A program made the position numbers and the translations under genes. Below, piece after piece: positions 50,904 to 62,898 of a DNA stretch of 64,000 nucleotides; position 1 is the first letter of the stretch, and the number at the start of each line of letters is the position of its first letter. The stretch spans positions 1 to 64,000 of the forward strand of contig NZ_RBZP01000011.1 of NCBI RefSeq assembly GCF_003628505.1. The letters are read 5' to 3'. The DNA comes from Oceanobacillus halophilus (GTDB lineage: Bacteria > Bacillota > Bacilli > Bacillales > Amphibacillaceae). The notes below the pieces were generated by a model. The model was not told where the DNA came from. It saw nothing but the letters and a program-made list of their open reading frames with translations, and did not search any database.

Positions 50904-52055
50904 ATGGCTTCATTTCAAAAGTACACAACAAAAAAGGGCCAAATGTGGATGTTTAAGATGGATACAGGAATAAACCCTGAAACTGGAAAGAGGCAAACTT
51001 CCACTCGTAGAGGATTTAAGACAAAAAGAGAAGCACAAGAAGCAGCAACTAAACTAGAACAGGAAATAACAAATGGTTTATTAATCAATAATAATAACCT
51101 AACTTTTGAGGAGGTTTATAAACAATGGTTTGAAAACCATTCTAAAACTATAAAACCTAGTACAAAGAAAACCATTGAGTCAAAATTTAAGAAATACTTG
51201 CTCCCTAAATTTGGTAGTCTAAAAATAAAAGAAATTACCAGACTCTATTGTCAAAAGGTTATTAATGAAATAGCAGAAAACATTGCATCTGTTAATGATT
51301 ACAAAATACAAGCGAATCAAGTTTTTAAATATGCAGTAAAGATGGATCTTATATCAAAGAATCCAATGGAATATGTAACTATTCCTAAAAGAAAAGAAGA
51401 GCTGATAGCGGACACTAAATATGTGGAGGAAAGAAATTATTGGAAAAAGGATGAAATAAAAAAATTCCTTAAAATCGCAAATAGTGATCTACCACAGCGT
51501 GATCAATTACTATTTCATCTTTTAATTTATACTGGTGCTCGTAAAGGCGAGGTCTTGGCACTTACATGGGATGATATCGACTTTAATGCAAAAACAATTC
51601 GATTCGGTAAGACACTTTTCTTTAATAACGGTAAGCATTACCTACAGCAGCCAAAGACAGCACACTCAAAGCGTTTAATTAGTTTAGACACTAAATCCCT
51701 TTCATTATTAAAAAAATGGCGTACAAGGCTAATAGAAGCAAATTTGGCTAGTTCTAGCATATTGGAAAAAAATAATCTTGTATTCACAAGGGATAATGGC
51801 TTACCGCTTCGTTTGGCTTATCCTAACGATAAATTAAAATCAGTAATTAAAAAATATAATCTTCATGAAATAACTATACATGGCTTGCGTCACACCCATG
51901 CCTCTTTATTATTTGAAGCAGGTGCAACTATAAAAGAGGTTCAGGAACGATTAGGCCACTCCGATATCCAAATGACCATGAACATCTATACACACGTTAC
52001 AGACCATGTAAAAGAACAAACTGCACAAAAGTTTCAGAAATATATTGAGCTATAA
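50904..52055 (+). CDS. int: Tyrosine-type site-specific integrase
   Basis: This 383-aa recombinase has an N-terminal Arm/AP2-like DNA-binding domain (MASFQKYTTKKGQMWMFK), a SAM-like core-binding domain (about 60-150) and the catalytic domain. The residues are visible: Arg in ARKGEVLALTW, H-x-x-R in HGLRHTHAS, His in GHSDIQMT and the Tyr nucleophile in MNIYTH. It integrates the element into the 3' end of rpsI, about 100 bases away. The ATG at 50904 follows GGAGGGA. A longer frame is less likely. Confidence 0.95.
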   Translation: MASFQKYTTKKGQMWMFKMDTGINPETGKRQTSTRRGFKTKREAQEAATKLEQEITNGLLINNNNLTFEEVYKQWFENHSKTIKPSTKKTIESKFKKYLLPKFGSLKIKEITRLYCQKVINEIAENIASVNDYKIQANQVFKYAVKMDLISKNPMEYVTIPKRKEELIADTKYVEERNYWKKDEIKKFLKIANSDLPQRDQLLFHLLIYTGARKGEVLALTWDDIDFNAKTIRFGKTLFFNNGKHYLQQPKTAHSKRLISLDTKSLSLLKKWRTRLIEANLASSSILEKNNLVFTRDNGLPLRLAYPNDKLKSVIKKYNLHEITIHGLRHTHASLLFEAGATIKEVQERLGHSDIQMTMNIYTHVTDHVKEQTAQKFQKYIEL

Positions 52056-52116
52056 GTTGTGGTCAAGATTTTTCTCGTGGTCAAAATGTGGTCACAAGCT
52101 CTATTTATGCATGAAA

Positions 52117-52148
52117 AAGACCCTTTCCACAAAAGTGAAAAGAGCCTT
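52117..52148 (-). terminator. Element-supplied terminator after rpsI
   Basis: AGACCCTTTCCAC-AAAA-GTGAAAAGAGCCT. On the minus strand the RNA stem uses several G-U pairs and ends with TCTTTTTC. It replaces the rpsI terminator that was displaced to 39236-39272. Confidence 0.7.
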
Positions 52149-52156
52149 GAAACGTA

Positions 52157-52228
52157 GATATATTAACGTTTTGAGAACTGAGGTGCACGACGAGCGCCTT
52201 TAAGACCGTATTTCTTACGTTCTTTCAT
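52157..52228 (-). repeat. attR: 3' end of the intact rpsI gene
   Basis: This is the second copy of the 72-bp repeat. It includes the last 21 codons and the stop of rpsI plus six downstream bases. It differs from 39279-39350 only at two third codon positions. It marks the right boundary of the island, beside the integrase gene. Confidence 0.93.
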
Positions 52229-52561
52229 TCTTGCATCACGAGTTAAGAATCCTTCACGTTTTAAAGTAGCGCGATATTCAGGATCTGCTTCTAATAATGC
52301 ACGAGAAATACCGTGACGGATAGCACCTGCTTGACCAGTGAAACCTCCACCATCAACGTTTACTAATACGTCGTATGTTCCTTCTGTTTCAGTAGCAGCT
52401 AGAGGCTGATTTAGAATAAGAAGTTGAGTTTCATATGGGAAATAGTCTCTTGCATCACGACCATTAATTTTAATGTTACCTGTTCCTGGTACTAAACGTA
52501 CACGAGCAGTTGAGCTTTTACGACGACCTGTTCCATAATATTGTACTTGTGCCAAAATCAT
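52163..52561 (-). CDS. rpsI: 30S ribosomal protein S9
   Basis: This 132-aa protein is S9, with [16 protein letters not shown] near the start and the Arg/Lys-rich C-terminus RAPQFSKR that reaches the P-site tRNA. It is transcribed after rplM with a 13-base gap. The integrated element lies directly downstream, and the last 21 codons come from attR; the protein is unchanged. Confidence 0.98.
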   Translation of the reverse strand: MILAQVQYYGTGRRKSSTARVRLVPGTGNIKINGRDARDYFPYETQLLILNQPLAATETEGTYDVLVNVDGGGFTGQAGAIRHGISRALLEADPEYRATLKREGFLTRDARMKERKKYGLKGARRAPQFSKR

Positions 52562-52574
52562 TTACCTCCTTTAA

Positions 52575-53012
52575 TTACCCGCGAAGTTCATAGACTTCTG
52601 GTTTTTGTGCTTGATGATTGTGTTCAGAACCTCTGAATACATGTAGTTTTTTACCCATTTTACGACCTAAAGAGCCTTTAGGAAGCATACCTTTAACGGT
52701 ACGTTCAATCATTTCTTCTGTATACTTAGAACGCATTTCTTCTGCATTACGACCTCTTAAGCCACCTGGGTGTCCAGAGTGATTATAATACATTTTGTCA
52801 TTGATTTTGTTTCCACTTAATTCTACTTTTTCTGCATTAATGATGATAACATGATCACCAGTATCAACGTGTGGAGTGTAAGTTGGTTTATGCTTTCCAC
52901 GAAGGATAGCAGCAACTTCACTTGCTAAACGACCAAGACGTTGGCCTTCTGCATCCACAACAAGCCATTTGCGTTCGATATTATTTTCATTTGCCATGAA
53001 AGTTGTACGCAT
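52575..53012 (-). CDS. rplM: 50S ribosomal protein L13
   Basis: This 145-aa protein is L13, with [32 protein letters not shown] and [11 protein letters not shown]. It starts with [10 protein letters not shown] as in B. subtilis. It heads the rplM-rpsI operon. A leader of about 115 bases that may be regulatory and a SigA promoter lie upstream. Confidence 0.98.
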   Translation of the reverse strand: MRTTFMANENNIERKWLVVDAEGQRLGRLASEVAAILRGKHKPTYTPHVDTGDHVIIINAEKVELSGNKINDKMYYNHSGHPGGLRGRNAEEMRSKYTEEMIERTVKGMLPKGSLGRKMGKKLHVFRGSEHNHQAQKPEVYELRG

Positions 53013-53126
53013 GATAGTTTTCCCTCCATATTAACTAAATCGTTTCAAATTTATATTTATTCTTATCTGTCAACATAATTAGTTCCGGGGCTAATCATGG
53101 TTTTTAAGAAATAAAATGCCATAAAT
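53013..53126 (-). promoter_or_regulatory. Possible L13 leader (autoregulatory 5' UTR)
   Basis: The transcript region before rplM contains AGCCCCGGAACTAATTATG and TTGACAG. Bacillaceae often have a structured L13 leader here, which may let L13 regulate its own operon. The fold is not convincingly visible by eye, so this is tentative. Confidence 0.4.
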
Positions 53127-53129
53127 CAT

Positions 53130-53157
53130 AATATAACACATGTGGGCCTGTTGTCAA
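53130..53157 (-). promoter_or_regulatory. SigA promoter of rplM-rpsI
   Basis: The minus strand has TTGACA, 16 bases, TATATT. It lies about 118 bases before the rplM start codon. Confidence 0.7.
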
Positions 53158-53162
53158 GTTTA

Positions 53163-53924
53163 TCAGGTGTTTTTTTCTACATCGTTATATTTTACTTTCC
53201 ACATATACAACCCCTGTGGATCAATAGTTTTGCCTACAAGGCGACGGTCCCTTTTTTCCAATAAGTCAGGTATATCCTCAGGATTACGTTTTCCTTGCCC
53301 AACATCCAATAAGACACTTACAAGAATTCTTACCATATTATACAAAAAGCCGCTACCACGGAAAATAAACTCAATCTCTGAACCATTATTCCAGACACTA
53401 GCTTGGTATATCGTTCGTACTTTAGTACCTTTCACTGTAGCCTTTGCTGAAGAAAATGTTGTGAAATCATGGGTGCCTTCCAGATAACGACATGCTTCTT
53501 TCATTTTCTCGATATCTAGTTTATAGGGAAAATGATAGACGTAATTCCGCTTGAATATATCAGGCTGTGTTTGATTTAAGACGTAATAGTGGTATTCTTT
53601 CTCTACTACATTAAAACGTGCATGAAAGTCATCTGAGACACTTTCTACGTGATTAATATATATATCAGATGGTAGCTGGGCATTTAATGCTTGTTTCCAC
53701 TTCTCGCCAGGTATACGCTGAAATGAATCAAAATGAATAACTTGTCCTTTTGCATGGACTCCTGAATCTGTCCGGCCAGACGCTACGATTCGAACAGATC
53801 TCCCTTTATGCATTTTTGCTAATACTTTTTCTAATTCCCCTTGAACTGTTCTTTGACCTGGCTGTATTTGAAAACCATTGAATAAGGTCCCATCATATTG
53901 CAAAGTACATCTCAGTCTTCCCAT
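53163..53924 (-). CDS. truA: tRNA pseudouridine(38-40) synthase
   Basis: This 253-aa protein has the TruA catalytic block ASGRTDSGVHAKGQVIHF, with the essential Asp. It also has FRGSGFLYNMVRILV in the C-terminal half. It modifies U38-U40 of tRNA anticodon stems. It follows the ecfT gene as in B. subtilis. I use the ATG at 53924 preceded by GGAAGG. Confidence 0.95.
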   Translation of the reverse strand: MGRLRCTLQYDGTLFNGFQIQPGQRTVQGELEKVLAKMHKGRSVRIVASGRTDSGVHAKGQVIHFDSFQRIPGEKWKQALNAQLPSDIYINHVESVSDDFHARFNVVEKEYHYYVLNQTQPDIFKRNYVYHFPYKLDIEKMKEACRYLEGTHDFTTFSSAKATVKGTKVRTIYQASVWNNGSEIEFIFRGSGFLYNMVRILVSVLLDVGQGKRNPEDIPDLLEKRDRRLVGKTIDPQGLYMWKVKYNDVEKNT

Positions 53925-53940
53925 TTCATAACAGCCTTCC

Positions 53941-54744
53941 TTACCCATAGGTTCTAGTTAGCAATAATACGGTAATAACCGCTAAAAATACGAAATAAAC
54001 GAGTATATCAATTTTCTCAATCTTTAACTCTCTTAATTTTGACCTACCGTGACCACCTTGGTAACCACGTGCTTCCATAGCCATTGCAAGCTCTTCTGCA
54101 CGTTTGAAGGCACTCACAAACAGAGGAACTAAAAGAGGGACAATTGCTTTAATTCGTTCTTTAACAGGACCTGTTCTAAAATCTACACCTCGTGATGCTT
54201 GAGCTCTGGATATCTTGTCTGTTTCTTGCATAAGTGTAGGAATAAATCGTAAAGATATAGACATCATTAGCGCAAGTTCATGCACAGGGAATTTCACTTT
54301 ATTTAAAGGGCGCAACATATCTTCTATTGCATCGGTAATTTCAATAGGTGTTGTTGTTAACGTTAATAATGACGTTACTAGAATTAATAAAAAGAATCTA
54401 ATGGAGATGGCAATCCCCTGAATAACACCACCAGAATAAAATTTAAAAATCCAAAAATCAAAGATTACCGTTCCTTCTTTTGTAACAAATAAGTGCAAAA
54501 TAAACGTGAAAATAATTAAAAACCAAACTGGCGTTAATCCCTTCATGATGAATCGAATTGGTACTCGAGAGATAAATGTACTGGCTAGCGCAAATAAAAT
54601 TAAAATCCCATAACTTGGGAGATTATTAGCAAAAAAAACGATAAAGACATAGAAAAAGATAATGGTAATCTTCGTTCTTGGATCCAGACGATGTACGATG
54701 GAAGTTCCAGGCACATATTGCCCAATAATTAACGAGTTATTCAA
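53941..54744 (-). CDS. ecfT: ECF transporter transmembrane subunit EcfT
   Basis: This 267-aa membrane protein has five or six helices. It has two coupling helices with Arg motifs ([11 protein letters not shown] and AMEARGY) that bind the ATPases. It is the shared T component for vitamin and metal S components of group II ECF transporters. Its start overlaps the ecfA2 stop by four bases. Confidence 0.95.
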   Translation of the reverse strand: MNNSLIIGQYVPGTSIVHRLDPRTKITIIFFYVFIVFFANNLPSYGILILFALASTFISRVPIRFIMKGLTPVWFLIIFTFILHLFVTKEGTVIFDFWIFKFYSGGVIQGIAISIRFFLLILVTSLLTLTTTPIEITDAIEDMLRPLNKVKFPVHELALMMSISLRFIPTLMQETDKISRAQASRGVDFRTGPVKERIKAIVPLLVPLFVSAFKRAEELAMAMEARGYQGGHGRSKLRELKIEKIDILVYFVFLAVITVLLLTRTYG

Positions 54745-55610
54745 GGTGATTCAGCCCCTTTCAATGTTCGCTGAATCATTTGTGCCAATTCAGTCATCGA
54801 TTGGTTTTGAAAAGGAATCGTTGTATCAAACCTTTCATTAAACTCACTTATAAATTGAACAATTTCTGGTACATCCAGTTGAACACGATTTAGAGCCTCT
54901 CTCTGAACAAAGACATCTTCTGGTTTACCTTCCATATATTTTGTTCCTTTATTTAGTATAATGACATGATCTGCGTATTTAAGTGCATCTTCCATGCTAT
55001 GAGTTACTAGTATCGTGGTAGTACCTTGTTCTTTATGCAATTGATAGAACATATCCATCATTTCTTTTTGGCCTCGCGGGTCTAATCCAGCTGTTGGCTC
55101 ATCAAGAACTAAAACATCTGGCTTAACTGCTAATACTCCTGCAATTGCTACCCGTCTCATTTGTCCCCCACTCAAATCAAACGGGGACCTCTCTAATAAA
55201 TCTTCTGATAGTCCCACAGCAGGAATAATCTTCTGTATACGGGTTTTAATTTCATTCTTAGGAACACCAAAATTCTCTGGGCCAAATGCAATATCCTTTT
55301 CCACAGTTTCTTCGAATAACTGATGTTCTGGATATTGAAATACAACACCAACTTTACTTCTTAACTCTTTCATATCATTTATTTTTTCATTTTCTGAAAG
55401 GGCGTATTTTCCTATTTTGACTTTCCCTTCTGTAGGTATGGATAAGCCGTTAAGATGACTAATCAGTGTTGATTTACCAGAACCAGTGTGACCAACTACA
55501 GCTACATAAGATCCTGATTCAATGTGCAAGGACAGATTTTCTAATGCTTTATGTTCAAATGGGCTATTCTTTTGATAAATATAGGTTACGTTTTCGAATG
55601 TAATGTCCAT
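54741..55610 (-). CDS. ecfA2: ECF transporter ATPase EcfA2
   Basis: This is a 289-aa ABC ATPase with Walker [10 protein letters not shown], signature LSGGQMRR, Walker [13 protein letters not shown] and the H-loop. It pairs with EcfA1 and EcfT. It overlaps ecfA1 by 25 bases. The C-terminal domain matches EcfA2 (CbiO2). Confidence 0.95.
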   Translation of the reverse strand: MDITFENVTYIYQKNSPFEHKALENLSLHIESGSYVAVVGHTGSGKSTLISHLNGLSIPTEGKVKIGKYALSENEKINDMKELRSKVGVVFQYPEHQLFEETVEKDIAFGPENFGVPKNEIKTRIQKIIPAVGLSEDLLERSPFDLSGGQMRRVAIAGVLAVKPDVLVLDEPTAGLDPRGQKEMMDMFYQLHKEQGTTTILVTHSMEDALKYADHVIILNKGTKYMEGKPEDVFVQREALNRVQLDVPEIVQFISEFNERFDTTIPFQNQSMTELAQMIQRTLKGAESP

Positions 55611-56425
55611 AGATCCTCCAACAATTCTTCGTGGTTTAGGGGTTCATGTGCAATCGTAATCCCAGCATCCAATAACGCATCAGCTAATATTGCAACAAAA
55701 GGAACATCTAAACCAATCTCTCTTAGCTCCTCTTTCTTAGCAAAGATTTTTCTAGGTTCTGCTTCATCCCAAATTTGGCCTCCATTCATCACAAGGACGC
55801 GATCTGCTTGAACCACTTCCTGCAAGTCATGAGTTATTGTAATAAGGGAAAGTCCCTGTCTATCCTGTAGACCAGATACAGTCTGCATTATTTCTTTGCG
55901 CCCATTAGGATCGAGCATAGCTGTTGCTTCATCTAAAATTAGTACCTTAGGTGATATAGCTAAAACACTAGCTATTGCTACACGCTGTTTTTGGCCTCCA
56001 GAAAGACGGTGTGGTTCTGTGAGAAGGTAGTCTTTCATTCCAACCGCATTTAAGGTTGATTCTATACGCTCTACCATTGTTTCTCTTGATATACCTCGGT
56101 TTTCCATCCCGAAAGCAACGTCATCTTGCACCGTTGCACCAACAAACTGATTATCTGGATTTTGAAAAACCATCCCTACATCTTTCCGTATATCCCAAAT
56201 AGAATCTTCCGTTACCTTTTTCCCATCAATTAATATTTCACCTTCTTGTGGAAAGAGTAAGCCATTAATCAATTTTGCAATAGTAGATTTACCGGAACCA
56301 TTATGACCAATAATAGCCACCCATTCATCTTCATCTATCGTAAACGAAACATTCTTTAATACCCAGGGTTGATCTTCTCCATAACGAAAAGAAACATCTT
56401 TAAATTCTATTAAATTAGTTGACAT
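55586..56425 (-). CDS. ecfA1: ECF transporter ATPase EcfA1
   Basis: This is a 279-aa ABC ATPase with Walker [10 protein letters not shown], signature LSGGQKQR and Walker [12 protein letters not shown]. It is the first of the ecfA1-ecfA2-ecfT-truA set. In B. subtilis it follows rplQ closely. Here an insertion of about 820 bases with repeat elements separates them, so it may have its own promoter. Confidence 0.95.
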   Translation of the reverse strand: MSTNLIEFKDVSFRYGEDQPWVLKNVSFTIDEDEWVAIIGHNGSGKSTIAKLINGLLFPQEGEILIDGKKVTEDSIWDIRKDVGMVFQNPDNQFVGATVQDDVAFGMENRGISRETMVERIESTLNAVGMKDYLLTEPHRLSGGQKQRVAIASVLAISPKVLILDEATAMLDPNGRKEIMQTVSGLQDRQGLSLITITHDLQEVVQADRVLVMNGGQIWDEAEPRKIFAKKEELREIGLDVPFVAILADALLDAGITIAHEPLNHEELLEDLWTLHSKT

Positions 56426-56617
56426 ATAGTAGTCCCCCTGCTAAGACTTAGCCAAGTCTATTCGACGGTGATAGCTTTAGTTGCACTTATAATTAGTACG
56501 ATAACATTTAGTTCTCAATTTGGATATATTCTTGCTTTTTTCTTTGAGTTGATGGAAAGTGCGAAAATATTGGATTAAGAATAGTGTAGCTCTCGCTTAC
56601 ACTTATGAATGTTTAGT

Positions 56618-56811
56618 ACTGCGATTCGCTCCGGCAGAATACTTCGCTTTCCACAGGCACGGCCTCAGCCTCCTCGCGGAAAGACCACCGCTGCTCAGGT
56701 CTGGACACGTGCTATTCCCGTAGGACAAGGAATACTTCGACAGCGTTACATCGCACGAAGAAAATTGCCCTTTATTTTCGAGGAGTCTCCGTATTCTACC
56801 TCCGCTATGTT
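56618..56811. repeat. Dispersed inverted-repeat element, copy C
   Basis: Begins GCGATTCGCTCCGGCAGAAT and ends GTATTCTACCTCCGC. The arms GAATAC / GTATTC pair. The core has CTTTCCACAGG and CGAAGAAAATTGCCC, also seen in copy B on the other strand. Orientation is opposite to copies B and D. Confidence 0.65.
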
Positions 56812-56918
56812 ACATGCTCTAGATATTTTAAAGCTAAAGTCCATAATGACCCGTTTGGGTAGCTGTACCTCGTAAAAACGGGATTTTTCTAGTTTAAATC
56901 AGAGTAGAGCTGGAACTT

Positions 56919-57088
56919 AGCGGAGGAAATACACGGAGACTCCTTGAAAAAGAAAACCACTTTTTCTGGGTGCGATGTTTCGCTCTCGCAGCCTTCCTTG
57001 TCCTGCGGGATGAAAAGCCTAGATGAGACTACAGCTCGGAGTAGGCTCAGCAGCGCCCTAAGGTGCGCGTAGTGTATTTCCGTAGCGG
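56919..57088. repeat. Dispersed inverted-repeat element, copy D
   Basis: The arms AGCGGAGGAAATACAC and GTGTATTTCCGTAGCGG pair. The core has GCAGCCTTCCTTGTCCTGCG and GCCTAGATGAGAC, shared with copy B. It lies 107 bases from copy C, in inverted orientation, so the two could also fold together. Confidence 0.65.
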
Positions 57089-57186
57089 TGTTAAGCAGTA
57101 TTCTGAATTAAGGTAATTCGCACTCTATACATATTACGATATATCTTCCATTAACAACAACCTAAGATGGTATTTTCCTAATGTAC

Positions 57187-57235
57187 AAAAAAAGGGCTTG
57201 GATCCACCTCGTTAGAGAATTGAGTCCTGCCCTTG
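57187..57235 (-). terminator. Terminator of the rpoA/rplQ operon
   Basis: The minus strand has AAGGGC, a longer imperfect stem and GCCCTTTTTTT. It is the end of the large ribosomal-protein operon. Confidence 0.85.
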
Positions 57236-57250
57236 CCGCATGTTGCATCA

Positions 57251-57604
57251 TTAAACTAATTCAATGATAGCCATTTTTGCTCCATCACCTTGGCGTTCAC
57301 CAAGTTTAAGAACACGTGTATATCCACCTTGTCTATCTTCATAACGTGCAGCAACATCATCAAATAATTTTTGAACAACATTGCTTTCTTCATCAGCCTC
57401 TTTGTTGTACAAGTATGCAGCAGCTTGACGACGTGCATGAAGATCTCCACGTTTACCTAATGTAATCATTTTATCGACAATAGATTTTAATTCTTTCGCT
57501 TTTGCTTCTGTTGTTTCAACACGTTCATGAATGATTAAATCAGAAGCAAGATTGCGAAGAAGTGCCATACGGGCATCTGTTCTACGTCCTAATTTTCTAG
57601 CCAT
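57251..57604 (-). CDS. rplQ: 50S ribosomal protein L17
   Basis: This 117-aa protein is L17 ([24 protein letters not shown]). It is the last gene of the alpha operon after rpoA and has a strong terminator behind it. Confidence 0.97.
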   Translation of the reverse strand: MARKLGRRTDARMALLRNLASDLIIHERVETTEAKAKELKSIVDKMITLGKRGDLHARRQAAAYLYNKEADEESNVVQKLFDDVAARYEDRQGGYTRVLKLGERQGDGAKMAIIELV

Positions 57605-57649
57605 GGACTAACCCTCCCTTTCTCAAAAAACTCTAGGTGACTGCCATAA

Positions 57650-58594
57650 TCAGTCGTCTTCTCGTAAACCTAAGCCAAGTTCATTTAATTTAACTTTAAC
57701 TTCTTCTAGTGATTTACGACCTAAGTTGCGTACCTTCATCATATCTTCTTCAGACTTGTTAGCAAGTTCTTGAACAGTATTAATTCCAGCACGTTTCAAA
57801 CAATTATAAGAACGAACAGAAAGATCCAATTCTTCAATTGTCATTTCCATTACTTTTTCTTTTTGGTCTTCTTCTTTCTCAACCATAATTTCAGCATTCT
57901 GCGCTTCATCTGTTAATCCGACAAAGATATTGAAATGCTCTGTGATTATTTTTGCCCCTAAGGAAATTGCTTCTTCAGGACGAATACTACCATCTGTTGA
58001 AACATCTAATGTTAACTTGTCAAAGTTAGCATCTTGCCCAACACGTGTATTTTCAACCTGATAAGTAACTCTAGATACAGGAGTAAAAATAGAATCAATT
58101 GGAACGACACCAATTGCTTGATCGTCACGTTTGTTTTCCTCTGCTGGACGATAGCCACGACCACGTTCTGCTGTAACTTTCATATGCAAGTTACCTTTAC
58201 TGTTTAATGTAGCAATATGAAGTTCAGGATTTAAAACTTCTACATCACTATCATAAGTGAGGTCACGTGCAGTAACATTTCCTTCACCTTGCACATCAAG
58301 TTCCAATGTTTTAGGTTCATCCGAATAGATTTTCAAAGCTAATTTTTTTAGATTTAAAACTATTTGTGTTACATCTTCTACTACACCATCAATCGCTGAA
58401 AACTCATGAAGTGCCCCGTCGATTTGAACGGATGTAACAGCAGCACCTGGAAGTGAGGATAGTAAGATACGACGCAAGGAGTTTCCTAGAGTGGCACCAT
58501 ATCCACGTTCAAGCGGTTCGACTACAAATTTTCCAAAAGTAGCATCATCGCTGATTTCAACCGTTTCAATTTTTGGTTTTTCAATTTCTATCAT
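57650..58594 (-). CDS. rpoA: RNA polymerase alpha subunit
   Basis: This 314-aa protein has the N-terminal dimerization domain ([24 protein letters not shown]) and the C-terminal domain that binds UP elements and activators ([23 protein letters not shown]). Length and sequence are standard for Bacillus. It lies downstream of rpsK after a gap of 250 bases with a hairpin near the start. Confidence 0.98.
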   Translation of the reverse strand: MIEIEKPKIETVEISDDATFGKFVVEPLERGYGATLGNSLRRILLSSLPGAAVTSVQIDGALHEFSAIDGVVEDVTQIVLNLKKLALKIYSDEPKTLELDVQGEGNVTARDLTYDSDVEVLNPELHIATLNSKGNLHMKVTAERGRGYRPAEENKRDDQAIGVVPIDSIFTPVSRVTYQVENTRVGQDANFDKLTLDVSTDGSIRPEEAISLGAKIITEHFNIFVGLTDEAQNAEIMVEKEEDQKEKVMEMTIEELDLSVRSYNCLKRAGINTVQELANKSEEDMMKVRNLGRKSLEEVKVKLNELGLGLREDD

Positions 58595-58628
58595 TAAATA
58601 AAACCCTCCTTTAAAACGTCGAAACCCC

Positions 58629-58648
58629 GGCTAGACATATGTCTAACC
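58629..58648 (-). promoter_or_regulatory. Hairpin in the rpsK-rpoA gap
   Basis: The minus-strand RNA GGTTAGACAT-ATGTCTAGCC is self-complementary over its full length, with one G-U pair. It lies 35 bases before the rpoA start, with no T run behind it. It may affect translation or mRNA processing of rpoA-rplQ. Confidence 0.4.
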
Positions 58649-58846
58649 GAAATTCCTCAAATAGGCAGTTGGCGTTTCTGCACTACCTTAATATATACGT
58701 ACTGTTTATCATAGATGCTGTAAGTGACTTGTATATGCTGATTCAAAGGCTAAATAATAAGCCAATTTCTGAACACAAACCATATCACCATTATTTTAGC
58801 TATCATAACCCATTATAGACAGGGTGACAAATTCTATACGGTAAAA

Positions 58847-59251
<405 letters not shown>

Positions 59252-59255
59252 TTAC

Positions 59256-59621
59256 TTATTTCTTTTTGTTAGCCATTGTTCTACGTGGACCTTTACGAGT
59301 ACGTGAGTTGTTTTTTGTATTTTGACCACGAACTGGTAAACCACGGCGATGACGAAGTCCTCTGTAAGAACCGATTTCGATCAATCGTTTAATGTTAAGT
59401 GATACTTCACGGCGAAGGTCACCTTCTATTGTATATTCGTCGATAGCTTTTCTGATTTTAGCTAATTCGTCTTCGGTTAAATCGCGTACACGAGTGTCTT
59501 CTGAAACGCCAGCTTCTTTAAGGACTTTCTGTGCAGTTGTTTTGCCGATTCCATAGATATATGTTAGTGAGATTACTACACGTTTTTCACGTGGAATATC
59601 AATACCTGCAATACGTGCCAT
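59256..59621 (-). CDS. rpsM: 30S ribosomal protein S13
   Basis: This 121-aa protein is S13, with [19 protein letters not shown] and the basic C-terminus [17 protein letters not shown]. It follows rpmJ in the same operon. Confidence 0.98.
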   Translation of the reverse strand: MARIAGIDIPREKRVVISLTYIYGIGKTTAQKVLKEAGVSEDTRVRDLTEDELAKIRKAIDEYTIEGDLRREVSLNIKRLIEIGSYRGLRHRRGLPVRGQNTKNNSRTRKGPRRTMANKKK

Positions 59622-59643
59622 TAACTTTTAGCACCTCCTTGTT

Positions 59644-59787
<144 letters not shown>

Positions 59788-60006
59788 TTATTTATAACGG
59801 TACGTAATTCGTCCCCTTGTTAAATCATATGGAGAAAGTTCAACCGTTACTTTATCACCTGGTAAGATACGAATAAAATGCATACGAATTTTACCAGAAA
59901 CATGTGCCAATACTGTATGGCCATTTTCAAGTTCTACATTAAACATTGCATTAGGCAATGTTTCGGTTACAGTACCTTCGACTTCAATTACATCATCTTT
60001 CGCCAT
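59788..60006 (-). CDS. infA: Translation initiation factor IF-1
   Basis: This 72-aa OB-fold protein is IF-1 ([38 protein letters not shown]). It follows the KOW protein gene with a 14-base overlap. Confidence 0.98.
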   Translation of the reverse strand: MAKDDVIEVEGTVTETLPNAMFNVELENGHTVLAHVSGKIRMHFIRILPGDKVTVELSPYDLTRGRITYRYK

Positions 60007-60319
60007 CGTGTAGATCTCCCTTCTTCAGTTCAGTCACAATCTCACTCATAAACTTAGATATGGCAAACCGTAATTTCCCATTTGTGACACGACCAGTTTC
60101 TAGAAGGCTGTTTTGGACTTCTGGGGAAATGTAATCCATCATCTCAATGTGATGTAGATTCTTCTTCTTTGGTCGATTCGTTTTTCGTTTCTCCCCATCT
60201 GCTAGCAAGACAAAACGATCATCTACTAGTTCTATAATAATCATGTATTGACCCGCTTCACGTCCTTGCAAAATACGAACAACTTGACCCAAAAGCGGAA
60301 TCGAATCACCTTCGTTCAA
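59993..60319 (-). CDS. KOW-domain RNA-binding protein (RplN/L14e-like)
   Basis: This 108-aa protein has a KOW motif near its start ([38 protein letters not shown]) and a helical C-terminus. Small KOW proteins at this place in Bacillaceae (YbzG type) may bind RNA, but their function is not settled. I choose a TTG at 60319 preceded by AGGTGA; a GTG further upstream is also possible. It overlaps infA by 14 bases. In B. subtilis map precedes it; here adk does, after a 139-base gap. Confidence 0.75.
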   Translation of the reverse strand: MNEGDSIPLLGQVVRILQGREAGQYMIIIELVDDRFVLLADGEKRKTNRPKKKNLHHIEMMDYISPEVQNSLLETGRVTNGKLRFAISKFMSEIVTELKKGDLHDGER

Positions 60320-60400
60320 CAAGATCACCTGCACTTAGGCTATAGTTTGATTGTCACCATTAGTCACTATATACATGAGTTTTCCTATACTTTCACACTT

Positions 60401-60428
60401 ATTATAACGATTAGCTATAAAGAATGCA
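60401..60428 (-). promoter_or_regulatory. Candidate promoter before the KOW-infA genes
   Basis: The minus strand has TGCATT, 16 bases, TATAAT. The -10 is perfect and the -35 weak. It lies in the gap where map would normally be. Confidence 0.35.
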
Positions 60429-60458
60429 TCTTTTCAGAGTTAATCGCGATTATACATG

Positions 60459-61118
<660 letters not shown>

Positions 61119-61135
61119 TCATTGGCAGCAGGAAA

Positions 61136-62428
61136 TTACTTAATAAATCCTTTGTAGTGACGTTTCACTAACTGACCTTCTAGTTGCTTCATGGTTTGTA
61201 ACGCAACACCTACAACGATTAGTAAACTTGTGCCGCCGATTTGTACTGCGGTCGGTAGATTAGCAAGACCACCTAGAATCATAGGTAATACAGAAACAGC
61301 AGCTAAGAAAATTGCTCCAACGAAGGTTAAACGATTAATAACCCGAGTTAAATAAGTCTCTGTATTCTTACCAGGTCTAATACCTGGAATATATCCACCT
61401 TGTTTTTGTAAGTTTTCTGCCATCTGTTCAGGATTAACTTGAACAAATGTATAGAAATACGTAAATGCAATAATTAGCACTACATAGATTAACATACCGA
61501 TTGGTTGTGTGTAATCAAATATTTGTGCAATTGTTGCTGCAACCTGCCCTTCAAAGAAACTAGCAATCGTACTTGGTGCGATGATAAAAGCAATTGCGAA
61601 GATTACTGGAATAACTCCTGCAGCATTTACTTTTAGAGGTAAATGTGTTGATTGCCCACCAACCGGAGAACGATTAACTAATTTTTTTGCATATTGAACA
61701 GGTATTTTTCTCAATGCCTGGTTAACAAATACAACACCAACAATGACGGCTACAACAACCAAAGCAATTAAAGCAACAATGATAATATTGATAAACAGCT
61801 GATCGCCAGGATTTACGAAATACTGGCTATATAACTGCATTACGCCATTTGGGACTGCTGCTACGATACCAGCAAAGATTAGGATAGAGATTCCATTACC
61901 AACACCATGTGCTGTAATTTGTTCCCCCAACCACATTAAAAATGCAGTTCCGGCTGTTAGCACAATAGCAATGACAAGAAACTTCATAAAGTTAGGATTC
62001 TCTATTAATAAGCCTCCAGCTAAAGCATTAAAACCGATAGACATAGCAATGGCTTGGATAAATGCTAATACAATTGTGAAATAACGAGTGAACTGAGCGA
62101 TTTTCTTTCTACCCATTTCACCTTGCTTTTTCCATTCTGTAAACTTAGGAACGACATCCATCTGCAATAATTGCATGATGATCGATGCTGTAATGTATGG
62201 CATAATCCCCATTGCAAATATAGAGAAGTTTTGTAACGCTCCACCACCAAATGTATTTAGGAATCCAAACACATTTTGTTGGCTGTTCATAAAATCAATA
62301 GCGTCATTGTTTGTAAATGGTACTGGTATAAATGTACCTAGACGGAAGACAACTAACATTAATAATGTAAAGATTATTTTCCGTCTAATGTCAGCAACGC
62401 GCCAAAAATTGGAGAATGTACGAAACAT
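61136..62428 (-). CDS. secY: Protein translocase subunit SecY
   Basis: This 430-aa protein has ten transmembrane helices and the SecY signatures VFRLGTFIPVP and GIRPGKNTETYL. It forms the Sec channel. The start overlaps the rplO stop by one base (TAATG). Confidence 0.98.
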   Translation of the reverse strand: MFRTFSNFWRVADIRRKIIFTLLMLVVFRLGTFIPVPFTNNDAIDFMNSQQNVFGFLNTFGGGALQNFSIFAMGIMPYITASIIMQLLQMDVVPKFTEWKKQGEMGRKKIAQFTRYFTIVLAFIQAIAMSIGFNALAGGLLIENPNFMKFLVIAIVLTAGTAFLMWLGEQITAHGVGNGISILIFAGIVAAVPNGVMQLYSQYFVNPGDQLFINIIIVALIALVVVAVIVGVVFVNQALRKIPVQYAKKLVNRSPVGGQSTHLPLKVNAAGVIPVIFAIAFIIAPSTIASFFEGQVAATIAQIFDYTQPIGMLIYVVLIIAFTYFYTFVQVNPEQMAENLQKQGGYIPGIRPGKNTETYLTRVINRLTFVGAIFLAAVSVLPMILGGLANLPTAVQIGGTSLLIVVGVALQTMKQLEGQLVKRHYKGFIK

Positions 62429-62868
62429 TAGATCACCTCAGTCTTACCGCCCGCTGCCTCAATAGCTTCTTTTGCAGAAGTAGAGAACTTATGAGCTTTT
62501 ACTGTTAGTTTCTTCTCGATAGCACCTTTACCAAGCACTTTAATGCCTGCGTTCAGTTTGCTTACGACACCTTCTTCAAGTAATAGCTCAGGAGTAACTT
62601 CTGTGCCTTCTTCAAAACGATTTAAGGTTTCTAGGTTAACAATAGCATAATCTTTACGATTAACGTTTGTGAACCCACGTTTTGGCAAACGTTGGAATAA
62701 TGGCATTTGCCCACCTTCGAATCCTGGACGTACGCCGCCGCCTGAACGAGCTTTTTGACCTTTATGTCCTCTTCCAGAAGTCTTACCGTTACCTGAAGAA
62801 GTTCCACGACCGACACGATTTCTGTTCTTACGAGTTCCTTCTGCAGCTTTTAATTCATGCAGTTTCAT
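62428..62868 (-). CDS. rplO: 50S ribosomal protein L15
   Basis: This 146-aa protein is L15, with [20 protein letters not shown] and the Gly-rich [19 protein letters not shown] segment. It is coupled to secY. Confidence 0.98.
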   Translation of the reverse strand: MKLHELKAAEGTRKNRNRVGRGTSSGNGKTSGRGHKGQKARSGGGVRPGFEGGQMPLFQRLPKRGFTNVNRKDYAIVNLETLNRFEEGTEVTPELLLEEGVVSKLNAGIKVLGKGAIEKKLTVKAHKFSTSAKEAIEAAGGKTEVI

Positions 62869-62898
62869 GTGAGCACCTCCTCTTTACACTAATGTTTA

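Larger units (their letters stand above)
56426..57250. other. Large intergenic region between ecfA1 and rplQ
   Basis: Over 800 bases carry no gene. The region holds two copies of the dispersed repeat (56618-56811 and 56919-57088) and the rplQ terminator (57187-57235). In related genomes this gap is usually short, so the repeats appear to have expanded it. Confidence 0.7.
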